A stretch of 5,998 bases of DNA from Thermoleophilia bacterium (GCA_016844515.1 JAERMP010000185.1:1-5998); one strand, 5' to 3'. Shown: positions 1 to 5,176, counted from the first letter of the stretch. The notes: a model not told the origin generated them from the sequence alone. Numbers and translations: made by a program.

Positions 1-780
1 GTTCTTCGCGCCGCCGAGCGCCTGCACGCGTTTTCCAGCCTTGGTCCCCGTCTCGTAGACGTAGCGGGCGATCGGGGTCGAGCCGACGAAGCTCACCGCC
101 GCGATGTCGGGGTGCTCGAGAATCCGGTCGACGGCGACCTTGTCGCCATTGACGATGTTGAAGACGCCGTCGGGAACGCCCGCTTCCGTGAGGAGCTCGG
201 CCGTGAGGATCGAGGCGGACGGGTCCTTCTCGGACGGCTTCAGGATGAACGTGTTCCCGCACGCGATCGCAGGCGCCCACATCCACATGGGCACCATCGC
301 GGGGAAGTTGAACGGAGTGATTCCGGCGACAACGCCGAGCGGCTGGCGGATCGAGTAGACGTCGACTCCGGTGGAGGCCTGCTCCGAGTACTCGCCCTTG
401 AGCAGAGTCGGGATGCCGCACACGTACTCGATGACCTCGATGCCGCGCTGTACCTCGCCCATGGCATCGGAAAGCACCTTGCCGTGCTCTGCGGTGAGCA
501 GGCGCGCGAGATCCTCGCGATGCTCGTCCACGAGCTGGTAGATGCGAAACATGAGGTCGGCGCGCTTCGAGAGCGACCATCTCCGCCACTCCGGGAACGC
601 CGCTTTCGCCGCCGCGACCGCGCGGTCGATCTCCTCGACCGACGCGAAGTCGACCTCCCCCGACTGCTCGCCCGTCGCCGGGTTGTAGACCGGTCCCTTC
701 CGCCCGGACTCGCCCCGCACGCTCTCTCCGGCGATCCAATGTCCGATCAGCTTCAGCTCTGTCGTCACCGCTGCGCTCAC
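1..780 (-). CDS. mmsA: Methylmalonate-semialdehyde dehydrogenase (CoA-acylating), N-terminal 260 residues, cut by window edge
   Basis: This is an aldehyde dehydrogenase of the MmsA type. Known members convert methylmalonate semialdehyde or malonate semialdehyde, with NAD+ and CoA, to propionyl-CoA or acetyl-CoA plus CO2, in valine, inositol, thymine or beta-alanine breakdown in the cytosol. Seen in the translation: an N-terminal IGHWIAGE segment (residues 12-19), YNPATGE (32-38), the PFNFPAMVP motif (156-164) with the catalytic-pocket Asn158, KPSE (181-184), the NAD-binding FVGSTPIA (231-238), and LGGAKN (255-260) at the edge. PFNFPAMVP and GGAKN are typical of MmsA within the superfamily. 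Members are about 490-500 residues long, so the catalytic Cys lies outside the window. The GTG start at 780 follows AGGAGG (796-791) with a 10-nt gap; an in-frame GTG at 789 is too close to that site. It is downstream of the ATP-grasp gene on the same strand, 167 nt away. Family certain; exact substrate inferred. Confidence 0.93.
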   Translation of the reverse strand, partial: MSAAVTTELKLIGHWIAGESVRGESGRKGPVYNPATGEQSGEVDFASVEEIDRAVAAAKAAFPEWRRWSLSKRADLMFRIYQLVDEHREDLARLLTAEHGKVLSDAMGEVQRGIEVIEYVCGIPTLLKGEYSEQASTGVDVYSIRQPLGVVAGITPFNFPAMVPMWMWAPAIACGNTFILKPSEKDPSASILTAELLTEAGVPDGVFNIVNGDKVAVDRILEHPDIAAVSFVGSTPIARYVYETGTKAGKRVQALGGAKN

Positions 781-790
781 TCGCCTCACA

Positions 791-796
791 CCTCCT
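791..796 (-). promoter_or_regulatory. Shine-Dalgarno site of mmsA
   Basis: Minus-strand AGGAGG lies 10 nt before GTG 780. It decides between GTG 780 and the in-frame GTG 789, which is only 1 nt from this site. Confidence 0.75.
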
Positions 797-892
797 GCCG
801 CGGCGGCGCCTCACTGCGCCTGCGCGCTCGACTTCCGGATCGACGTAGCGTAGCGCTGCGAGGGGGCTCGACTCGCTCCCCGCCCGCGCACG

Positions 893-912
893 GGCGGCCC
901 TTGCGGGCCGCC
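893..912 (-). terminator. Perfect 8-bp GC hairpin with GCAA tetraloop, possible terminator or processing hairpin
   Basis: On the minus strand the RNA would read GGCGGCCC, loop GCAA, GGGCCGCC. This is a perfect 8-bp stem closed by a GNRA-type tetraloop, starting 35 nt after the ATP-grasp TAG stop at 948. No U-tract follows, so a classical rho-independent terminator is not shown. U-less hairpins are common in high-GC actinobacteria. It lies in the 167-nt gap before mmsA and could terminate, attenuate or stabilise the upstream transcript. Confidence 0.5.
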
Positions 913-947
913 GATGCGTTGCCGACTGCGGCGCTTGGCCTGGCTAT

Positions 948-1175
948 CTACGTCTTCGCCTTCACACGGCGCTGCGGGCGACGGATCACTGCATCGTCCG
1001 AGGGGAAGAAGATCGACTCGTGCCCGTCCTCCCAGCGGACGTGGAACCGCTCGTGCCCGGGCTCGCCCAGCACGTCCAGGATCAGCGCCGTCCGCGGCGA
1101 GTCGCCCACCGAGTGACCGGTGATCACGATCTCGTCCCCCGGGCGGGCCGGCTTACCTTGCAAGGTCTTGGCCAT
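948..1175 (-). CDS. Possible internally initiated 75-aa DUF1918 protein, nested in frame within the ATP-grasp gene
   Basis: Starting at the internal ATG 1175 (Met300 of the long protein) gives a 75-residue stand-alone DUF1918 protein. Free-standing DUF1918 proteins are usually about 60-80 residues; the mycobacterial Rv2302 is, from memory, one of them. The ATG is preceded by AAGGAGG (1187-1181) with a 5-nt gap, a better site than the one serving the long frame. Visible: MAKTLQGKPARPGDEIV opening, GHSVGD, VRWEDGHESIFFP, and a basic tail RRVKAKT. Its function is unknown; the family looks like a small beta-barrel. The frame is open straight through from the ligase, so I cannot tell whether the cell makes the fusion, the short form, or both. 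This entry is an alternative product of the same locus and does not compete with the long CDS. Confidence 0.5.
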   Translation of the reverse strand: MAKTLQGKPARPGDEIVITGHSVGDSPRTALILDVLGEPGHERFHVRWEDGHESIFFPSDDAVIRRPQRRVKAKT

Positions 1176-2072
1176 GGCTGCCTCCTTCCTTTCTTCCAAC
1201 TCGAGTGTGCCGCGTTTCACCGCTTCGTGCATCCCCGGCTCCGCGATCCCGAGCCCCTCCAGGATCGCGGCGTACGGGTCGAGGCCCGGGAGCGCGTAAC
1301 GCGTGTCGAAGTCCACGGCGCCGTTCAGCTCGAGCACGACCCAGACCCAGCCGTCGTTCGTGGGGAGCAGGTCGACGCCGGCGAGGTCGATGCCGATCGC
1401 GCTCATGGCCCGTGCGATGAGCTCGGTGGCGCCGGCCGGTAGCTCCGCCTTCACCACCCTGCCGCCGAGGGTCACGTTCGTTCTCCACTCGCCGGGCGCG
1501 GCGATCCGGCGTGCGCAGGCAACGACCTGGTGTCCTGCCACGACCGCACGGATGTCGTACGGCACGGGAGCGACGAGCTCCTGGAGGAGCGCGCCGTGCC
1601 GTCTCCACCACGGGCGATCCTCGATCAGAGTGAGGATGCGCTGCAGGTCTTCCCGCGTGCGGCAGAGCAGCACGTCCTGGCCCCAGCTACCGAACCTCGG
1701 CTTGAGAACGCAGGGGAACGGGACCGCGGGCAGGGGCCGGCCGGGCTCTGCGTGTCGCGTCCAGGGATGGGGTACACCGGCATCCTCGAGCCGCTCGGCC
1801 GTGATGAGCTTGTCGTGGGCCGCTAGCAGGGCGTCGGGGCGGTTGAGGATGCGGACGCCCCGCTTCTCGAGCGTGGGAACGATCTCGAGGCCGGGCTCGA
1901 TTCCGTCGAGCGTGGGTAGGACGTCCAGGCGGACGATTGCCGTGTCGTCCTCGCCGAGCTCTTTCGCCGCCTCCGCCGCCCAGAGCACGCGAGCGTCCAG
2001 GCCGACGCTTCGCCATGCGTAGACGATCTCGACATTCGTCCGCGTCGGGCTTCCGATCAGGGCGACGGTCAC
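948..2072 (-). CDS. RimK-like ATP-grasp ligase fused to a C-terminal DUF1918 domain
   Basis: A 374-residue protein. Residues 1 to about 285 form an ATP-grasp ligase of the RimK/LysX type, a family that activates a carboxylate as acyl-phosphate and joins it to an amine. Visible: DK (87-88) opening the central domain, VLKP with ATP-binding Lys124, a glycine-rich loop GSWGQD (128-133), QEL (164-166), DIR (173-175), WRTN and TLGG (196-204), GVDLL (232-236) and the metal-binding ELNG (248-251). Residues about 306-364 are a DUF1918 domain: GDEIVITGHSVGD, then VRWEDGHESIFFP (345-357). Soluble; the substrate cannot be read. The start is GTG 2072 with a modest GAGG 8 nt upstream. The M24 gene ends 67 nt upstream on the same strand, so co-transcription is likely. 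Oddity: the linker codons before Met300 contain a strong ribosome binding site, so the DUF1918 part may also be made alone. LysX or MptN-like roles are alternatives. Confidence 0.88.
   Translation of the reverse strand: MTVALIGSPTRTNVEIVYAWRSVGLDARVLWAAEAAKELGEDDTAIVRLDVLPTLDGIEPGLEIVPTLEKRGVRILNRPDALLAAHDKLITAERLEDAGVPHPWTRHAEPGRPLPAVPFPCVLKPRFGSWGQDVLLCRTREDLQRILTLIEDRPWWRRHGALLQELVAPVPYDIRAVVAGHQVVACARRIAAPGEWRTNVTLGGRVVKAELPAGATELIARAMSAIGIDLAGVDLLPTNDGWVWVVLELNGAVDFDTRYALPGLDPYAAILEGLGIAEPGMHEAVKRGTLELEERKEAAMAKTLQGKPARPGDEIVITGHSVGDSPRTALILDVLGEPGHERFHVRWEDGHESIFFPSDDAVIRRPQRRVKAKT
1181..1187 (-). promoter_or_regulatory. Strong internal Shine-Dalgarno site inside the ATP-grasp/DUF1918 frame
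   Basis: Minus-strand AAGGAGG is 5 nt before ATG 1175. It is embedded in codons for the linker residues RKEA. It is the strongest ribosome binding site in the window and lies exactly at the domain joint. Confidence 0.65.
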
Positions 2073-2139
2073 GTCCCGATCCTCGCGTGCGGCGGCGTGT
2101 TCGCCATCCGCGACGTCCCCGATCCCGGCTGCGGACTTC

Positions 2140-3333
2140 TCAGGCTGGAATGATCAGGCTGGCGAGATCGCGCGGGTAGTACGTGAGGATCTCGATCCCG
2201 CCGTCCGTGACGAGGACGGTGTCCGAATGGCGGAACCCACCGAGCTCGGGGGCGTACAGACCGGGCTCGACGGTGAACACCATGCCGGGGCGGATCTCCG
2301 TATGGTCGCCCGAGTCGAGAAACGGGCCCTCGTGGTACCGGAGCCCGATCGCGTGGCCCGTGTGGTGACGCCAGTTCGGCATCAGGCCGTGCTCCTCGAA
2401 GTAGGCGCGGACAGCCTTGTCGACGTCGGAGCATCGCTTGCCCGGCCGGATCGAATCGAAGGCGATGTTCTGCAGGGCGACCATGTGCTCGAACATCCGC
2501 TCCTGCTCGGGTGTCGGCTCGCCGATGACCATCGTCCGCTCGAGCTCGGAGAGGTAGCCCCAGACGGGGGCGCTCGCACCGGTCACGAGCACGTCCCCTT
2601 CCTGGAACACGATGTTGCCCGCCAGCGCGTGCGGGATCGCAGAGTTGCGCCCGATCTGTCCGCGATAGCCGGCGTGTGCGCCGCTAAAGAAGAAGCTCTG
2701 AGCGCGGTAGATCTCGCCGATCGCGTCGAGCATGGCGAAGGTCGCCTCGTCGCTCGCGCGCTGGGAGACCTCGGTCTCAGTGGCACCTATCTCCGTATAG
2801 CGCTGGAGCAGCCGGTGCGCGAGGTTGCCCCAGCGGACGCTCTCGCGGATGAGGGCGATCTCGGCGTCCGACTTGATCGCCATCTGCGCGTCGAGCTGCT
2901 CCACGATGCGGACGACGGTCGCGCCGGAGAGCTCGGAGAGCGTCGGGCCGCGGTAGCCGAGGATCCACGGGTAGCCGTCCTGGTCGGCCCCGATCGTCCC
3001 GGACAGCCCTAGGGCCTTGACCGCCTTCTCGATCGCATCCTCGGCGCGAGGCTCGCCCGGGTACTCGAGGTAATGCTCGACGCGGTCGAACATCGCCTTC
3101 GCCTCGGCGTGCTCGACTTCGAGGCGCGGGACGACGAGTGCTCGCGTGCCGTCGGCGCCGAGGACGAACGCGATCGGCCGCTCGGTGGGAGCGAACGCGA
3201 AGCCGGCGTAGTAGAGGACGTAGTACGGGTCGAAGAGCACGACGCCGGAGAGGCCGACTGCGCCCACGCGCTCGAGCAGGGCGTCGCAGCGGGCGCGGTG
3301 CTCCTCCGGCGTGATCGCGATCGAGGTGACCAC
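2140..3333 (-). CDS. M24-family (pita-bread fold) hydrolase with altered metal site, creatinase/prolidase-like
   Basis: A 397-residue protein with the two-domain layout of Xaa-Pro dipeptidases and creatinase: a creatinase-type N-terminal domain (about 10-145) and a pita-bread domain (about 155-390). Typical members hydrolyse Xaa-Pro or other C-N bonds in the cytosol. Visible: RNSAIPH with His235, EGDVLV (245-250), GYLSELERT (259-267), HHTGHAIGL (323-331), VEPGLY (355-360), FRHSDTVLV (367-375). Metal M24 enzymes need Asp, Asp, His, Glu, Glu. Here the first Asp aligns with Thr251, the second with Glu263 and the last Glu with Ser370; only His327 and Glu356 remain. A normal two-metal aminopeptidase is therefore doubtful and a metal-free, creatinase-like chemistry is plausible; length also fits creatinase (about 400). 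The GTG start has no Shine-Dalgarno, and a TAGGCT box lies 9 nt upstream, suggesting a near-leaderless mRNA. First gene of a probable unit with the ATP-grasp gene. Substrate unknown. Confidence 0.88.
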   Translation of the reverse strand: MVTSIAITPEEHRARCDALLERVGAVGLSGVVLFDPYYVLYYAGFAFAPTERPIAFVLGADGTRALVVPRLEVEHAEAKAMFDRVEHYLEYPGEPRAEDAIEKAVKALGLSGTIGADQDGYPWILGYRGPTLSELSGATVVRIVEQLDAQMAIKSDAEIALIRESVRWGNLAHRLLQRYTEIGATETEVSQRASDEATFAMLDAIGEIYRAQSFFFSGAHAGYRGQIGRNSAIPHALAGNIVFQEGDVLVTGASAPVWGYLSELERTMVIGEPTPEQERMFEHMVALQNIAFDSIRPGKRCSDVDKAVRAYFEEHGLMPNWRHHTGHAIGLRYHEGPFLDSGDHTEIRPGMVFTVEPGLYAPELGGFRHSDTVLVTDGGIEILTYYPRDLASLIIPA

Positions 3334-3342
3334 TGAACAGGG

Positions 3343-3354
3343 AGCCTAGTAGGC
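3343..3354 (-). promoter_or_regulatory. Candidate -10 box with overlapping 11-bp palindrome for the M24 gene
   Basis: Minus-strand TAGGCT (3348-3343) fits TANNNT and ends 9 nt before GTG 3333, which itself has no Shine-Dalgarno. The box overlaps a perfect inverted repeat GCCTA-G-TAGGC (3344-3354), which could be an operator. No convincing -35 is visible, so this is tentative. Confidence 0.35.
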
Positions 3355-3424
3355 GTTGTGCGTGGCGGTGTGCAGTACGTCGCTCTCTGACCGAAAGGGG
3401 GCTGGAGTCGACCGCGAGCGGGTC

Positions 3425-3430
3425 TACATT
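3425..3430 (+). promoter_or_regulatory. Candidate leaderless -10 box of the 54-aa miniprotein
   Basis: TACATT fits TANNNT and ends 6 nt before ATG 3437, the spacing expected if transcription begins at or next to the start codon. There is no Shine-Dalgarno before the ATG. The -35 region (CTGGAG at 17-nt spacing) is poor. Confidence 0.45.
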
Positions 3431-3436
3431 CAGTGG

Positions 3437-3601
3437 ATGAAGAAGCTCTTCATCGCCCTGTTGGTCGCCGGTGTGATGGCGCTCGTCGTGCTCGTCGTAG
3501 GCACGGCACAGAACCACGGGTGCTTCCCGTGGCAGACCGCGGTCACCACCGGCGGAGGCGCCTTCTCGGAGGGTGACCGAGGCCAGACCTTCTGCCGCTG
3601 A
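3437..3601 (+). CDS. 54-aa exported or membrane-anchored miniprotein with two cysteines, unassigned
   Basis: I do not recognise the family with certainty. The 54-residue product starts MKK and continues with an uninterrupted hydrophobic stretch (residues 4-22), which is a signal peptide or single membrane anchor with a positive N-terminus. A short polar tail (24-54) follows, containing NHGCFPWQ (26-33), a GGGAFSEGDRG segment (39-49) and a terminal TFCR. Cys29 and Cys53 are the only cysteines and could form a disulfide outside the membrane. No lipobox precedes Cys29 at the expected place. The ATG was chosen because the hydrophobic segment begins right after it and a TACATT box lies 6 nt upstream with no Shine-Dalgarno, implying a leaderless mRNA. 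The frame extends upstream to a TTG but that part looks non-coding. It is divergent from the M24 gene, with 103 nt between. Real gene likely, function unknown. Confidence 0.65.
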   Translation: MKKLFIALLVAGVMALVVLVVGTAQNHGCFPWQTAVTTGGGAFSEGDRGQTFCR

Positions 3602-3718
3602 TCACGTACGCCTGGAGCTCGCTCGATCGTCCAACCGCCCGTTCGGTCTTACCGCGTGTTGTTGCGAAGTCGGCACGATCCGGTACTCCCGCGTGCCTAC
3701 GATCGAAGCCGGTACTCC
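3602..3718 (+). promoter_or_regulatory. Upstream region of the toxin gene with a 10-bp direct repeat
   Basis: This 117-nt gap precedes the toxin GTG at 3719. It holds two exact copies of CCGGTACTCC at 3680-3689 and 3709-3718, 29 bp apart, the second ending at the start codon. Repeats of this sort often serve as operators in autoregulated toxin-antitoxin loci. A weak -10 candidate TACGAT lies at 3698-3703 between the copies. Confidence 0.4.
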
Positions 3719-4123
3719 GTGTCGTCGCGACTCCAAGCCGTCTTCTATCGAGCTGTAGACGGCTCCGAGCCAGTGGACGAGTTCATCGAATCGCTCGGCG
3801 CTGCGCAACAGGCGGCGATCGACGACCAGATCGACCGCATCAACATGCTTACAGCGTCGAACCCCCATCTATTGTTCCCGCACAGCTCGCAGGTGAGGGG
3901 TGAGCTCCGTGAGCTCCGCTGTCACTACGGCGCGGAGCTCTATCGCATCCTCTACCGGCGATCGAAGAATCTCGTCGTGCTCCTCCACATGTTCCGCAAG
4001 GACTCCGGGCGGATCCGAGAGCGGGACATCCGAGTCGCCGAGGCTCGCTGGGAGGATTTCAAGAGACGAATGGACGCCGAACGGCGCAGGTCGCCACGAG
4101 CGGCCGGGCACGATGCGCCTTGA
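3719..4123 (+). CDS. higB: HigB/RelE-superfamily toxin (Gp49-like, PF05973 type)
   Basis: A 134-residue protein of the phage-derived Gp49-like/HigB family. These are ribosome-dependent mRNA endonucleases held inactive by a partner antitoxin. Seen: LQAVFYRAVDGSEPVDEFIESL (5-26), the usual family opening of a beta strand and then PVxEFLxSL; LRELRCHYGAELYRILY (63-79), matching the core ELR...YRILY; and NLVVLLHMFRKDSG (84-97), matching VLLHxFxKK, which carries the basic catalytic face. A basic helix follows (98-118), then an unusual basic tail (119-134) whose codons overlap the antitoxin promoter. GTG 3719 was chosen because homologues begin just before this strand; a GTG at 3656 would add 21 unlikely residues. 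There is no clear Shine-Dalgarno. It is directly followed by the antitoxin, giving the toxin-first order of higBA. The gene is less GC-rich than its neighbours, which fits acquisition by transfer. Confidence 0.85.
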   Translation: MSSRLQAVFYRAVDGSEPVDEFIESLGAAQQAAIDDQIDRINMLTASNPHLLFPHSSQVRGELRELRCHYGAELYRILYRRSKNLVVLLHMFRKDSGRIRERDIRVAEARWEDFKRRMDAERRRSPRAAGHDAP

Positions 4124-4505
4124 AGGACTTATCAATAGTGGTAAGCTCCGACGCGTGAGCCCGCGCGCTTTGAACGTAAGCCCGATCGGGACGCCCGTGT
4201 CGGAAGCTCGGCGTCGCCGGGCTGCCAATGACCCGGCTTACCGTGCTGCTCACGAGCGGCTGGAGCCCTTCGAGACGATCGCCCGGTTCGTCATCCTCCG
4301 TCGCGGCGAGCTCGGGCTCACGCAGGAGCAGCTTGCGCAGCGAATGGGCACGAGCCACTCTGCGATCTCTCGCATCGAACGCGGGCAGCACAGCACGAGC
4401 GTGGCGACTCTCCAGCGGCTCGCGGAGGCGCTGGAGGTGCGCTTCGTGATGGGCTTCGAGAGCGGGCCGCCCGAGGAGCCAGTCCGCGAGCTCGTCTCCG
4501 TGTAA
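4113..4505 (+). CDS. higA: XRE-family HigA-like antitoxin
   Basis: A helix-turn-helix antitoxin expected to bind and neutralise the upstream toxin and to repress the locus. From ATG 4113 it has 130 residues and overlaps the toxin by 11 nt, allowing translational coupling. From GTG 4155 it has 116 residues. The HTH spans roughly residues 59-109 of the long form: LTQEQLAQRMGTSHSAISRIE, the classic XRE helix pair, then LQRLAEALEVRF. The N-terminal arm is basic (SEARRRRAA) and probably contacts the toxin. The short form is favoured by a TTGAAG-N16-TAAGCT promoter whose -10 ends 7 nt before GTG 4155 (leaderless). The extra 14 residues of the long form are encoded by the operator itself, and no Shine-Dalgarno precedes ATG 4113. 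Family clear; exact start unsettled. HigA is the best fit given gene order and toxin type; other XRE antitoxin groups are possible. Confidence 0.85.
   Translation: MRLEGLINSGKLRRVSPRALNVSPIGTPVSEARRRRAANDPAYRAAHERLEPFETIARFVILRRGELGLTQEQLAQRMGTSHSAISRIERGQHSTSVATLQRLAEALEVRFVMGFESGPPEEPVRELVSV
4120..4147 (+). promoter_or_regulatory. Internal antitoxin promoter with overlapping 18-bp imperfect palindrome
   Basis: TTGAAG (4120-4125) and TAAGCT (4142-4147) are 16 nt apart. The -10 box ends 7 nt before GTG 4155. An 18-bp element at 4128-4145 (CTTATCAATAGTGGTAAG) is symmetric at 14 of 18 positions, is markedly AT-rich for this window and fills the spacer. That is what one expects of an XRE repressor site blocking its own promoter. 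It overlaps the toxin stop codon. Confidence 0.6.
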
Positions 4506-4575
4506 CCCAGGGAGCTACGAACTCGGCGAGCGACGGAGCGGAGCCGGAGTCGAACCGACCGAGCCGTGGGTTACA
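4501..4575. terminator. Long inverted repeat between convergent genes, possible bidirectional terminator
   Basis: TGTAACCCA (4501-4509) and TGGGTTACA (4567-4575) are perfect 9-bp complements flanking 57 nt. An inner CTCGG (4522-4526) can pair with CCGAG (4559-4563). The antitoxin TAA stop lies inside the left arm. No T-tract follows either arm, so the terminator role is inferred from position between the plus-strand antitoxin and the minus-strand nitroreductase gene. Confidence 0.4.
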
Positions 4576-4649
4576 TGACCGCACGAGTCGAGATCAGTCC
4601 AGCGCCCACGCGAGCGGCATGTACGAGCGGAGTCAGTGGCGTGGGGCGA
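4506..4649. other. Convergent intergenic region with a tRNA T-arm look-alike
   Basis: 144 nt without a credible gene. On the minus strand, GTCGG-TTCGACT-CCGGC (4558-4542) has the 5-bp stem and TTCRANY loop of a tRNA T-arm. A possible degenerate stem-loop GGT-CATGTA-ACC lies just upstream at 4581-4570. No proper D-arm or paired acceptor stem can be built, so no functional tRNA is called. It could be a decayed tRNA 3' end or chance. Confidence 0.3.
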
Positions 4650-5132
4650 TCAGGACCAGCTCGGCCGGGACTCTGCCGAACGCGGCTCGAGGACGACGAC
4701 CGCCGTCTCTTGCGGGCGTCGTGCGGCGTAACTGTCGAGGTTCTTGTCCAGTTCACGCCAGCGCTGCCACAGCCGTTCACGCTCCCCGCCGACTGCGGGC
4801 CTGCCGAGCACCTCGCGCCGGATCCCGCCTGCGAGCTCGACGACCGCCTGCGGATCGGCCTGCAGGTTCAGCCACCAGGCTGGCTCGGCCGCACCCCAGC
4901 CATTCATGGCCATCGAAACCAGGTTGGGCCCGTCCTCGTAGTAGCCGAGGATCACGCTCCGCGACCCGCCGCTGCGTCGGCCTGTCGTGGTGAGCCTCAA
5001 GGCGCCCCACTTACCCGGGCGCGGCGGCCACAGCCCCTTGCGGCCCCGGCTCGCTCGCACGATCCGTCGGTGCACGTGCCAGAAGGTCTTGATGAACCAT
5101 CGCGGTGGTAACCGCGCCTTTCCTCCGGCCAT
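4650..5132 (-). CDS. Deazaflavin (F420)-dependent nitroreductase-family protein
   Basis: A 160-residue protein of the DUF385/F420H2-dependent quinone or nitro reductase family (Ddn-like, hi-GC TIGR00026 type). Members use reduced cofactor F420 to reduce quinones, enones or nitro compounds. Seen: basic N-terminal helix HRRIVRASRGR (21-31), LTTTGRRSGGSRSVILGYYEDG (47-68), which is the family GRRSG..R core, then MAMNGWGAAEPAWWLNLQADP (75-94), equivalent to the conserved PAWYxNLxANP, and a closing beta strand AVVVLEP (144-150). Length is typical. ATG 5132 is favoured by GGAGG (5142-5138) with a 5-nt gap; an in-frame GTG at 5174 lacks a ribosome site. The DUF4389 gene stops 44 nt upstream on the same strand, suggesting an operon. 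In the core, a hydrophobic run (SVILGYYEDG) replaces the commoner PLxY. The physiological substrate is unknown. Family assignment firm, F420 use inferred from the family. Confidence 0.9.
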   Translation of the reverse strand: MAGGKARLPPRWFIKTFWHVHRRIVRASRGRKGLWPPRPGKWGALRLTTTGRRSGGSRSVILGYYEDGPNLVSMAMNGWGAAEPAWWLNLQADPQAVVELAGGIRREVLGRPAVGGERERLWQRWRELDKNLDSYAARRPQETAVVVLEPRSAESRPSWS

Positions 5133-5137
5133 GCCCA

Positions 5138-5142
5138 CCTCC
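5138..5142 (-). promoter_or_regulatory. Shine-Dalgarno site of the nitroreductase-family gene
   Basis: Minus-strand GGAGG lies 5 nt before ATG 5132. It decides for this start over the GTG at 5174. Confidence 0.7.
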
Positions 5143-5176
5143 GATGCGACTTGTGGATCCTGCTCCAGCGACACCT

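Noticed and set aside
112..1116. Long plus-strand open frame across the mmsA region
   Set aside because: It is antisense to the clear MmsA protein, is full of Arg/Asp low-complexity typical of GC-rich antisense frames and has no domain.
1303..2022. Plus-strand 239-codon frame
   Set aside because: It is an antisense shadow of the ATP-grasp gene with Ser/Arg-rich composition and no recognisable motif.
2227..3012. Plus-strand 261-codon frame
   Set aside because: It is an antisense shadow of the M24 gene.
3656..3718. Upstream GTG 3656 as the toxin start
   Set aside because: It would add 21 residues with no family match and would run through the direct repeats. GTG 3719 sits where homologues begin.
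4542..4610. Functional tRNA on the minus strand
   Set aside because: Only the T-arm fits. The anticodon arm lacks a proper 5-bp stem and the U at position 33, the D-arm is absent and no acceptor stem can be paired.
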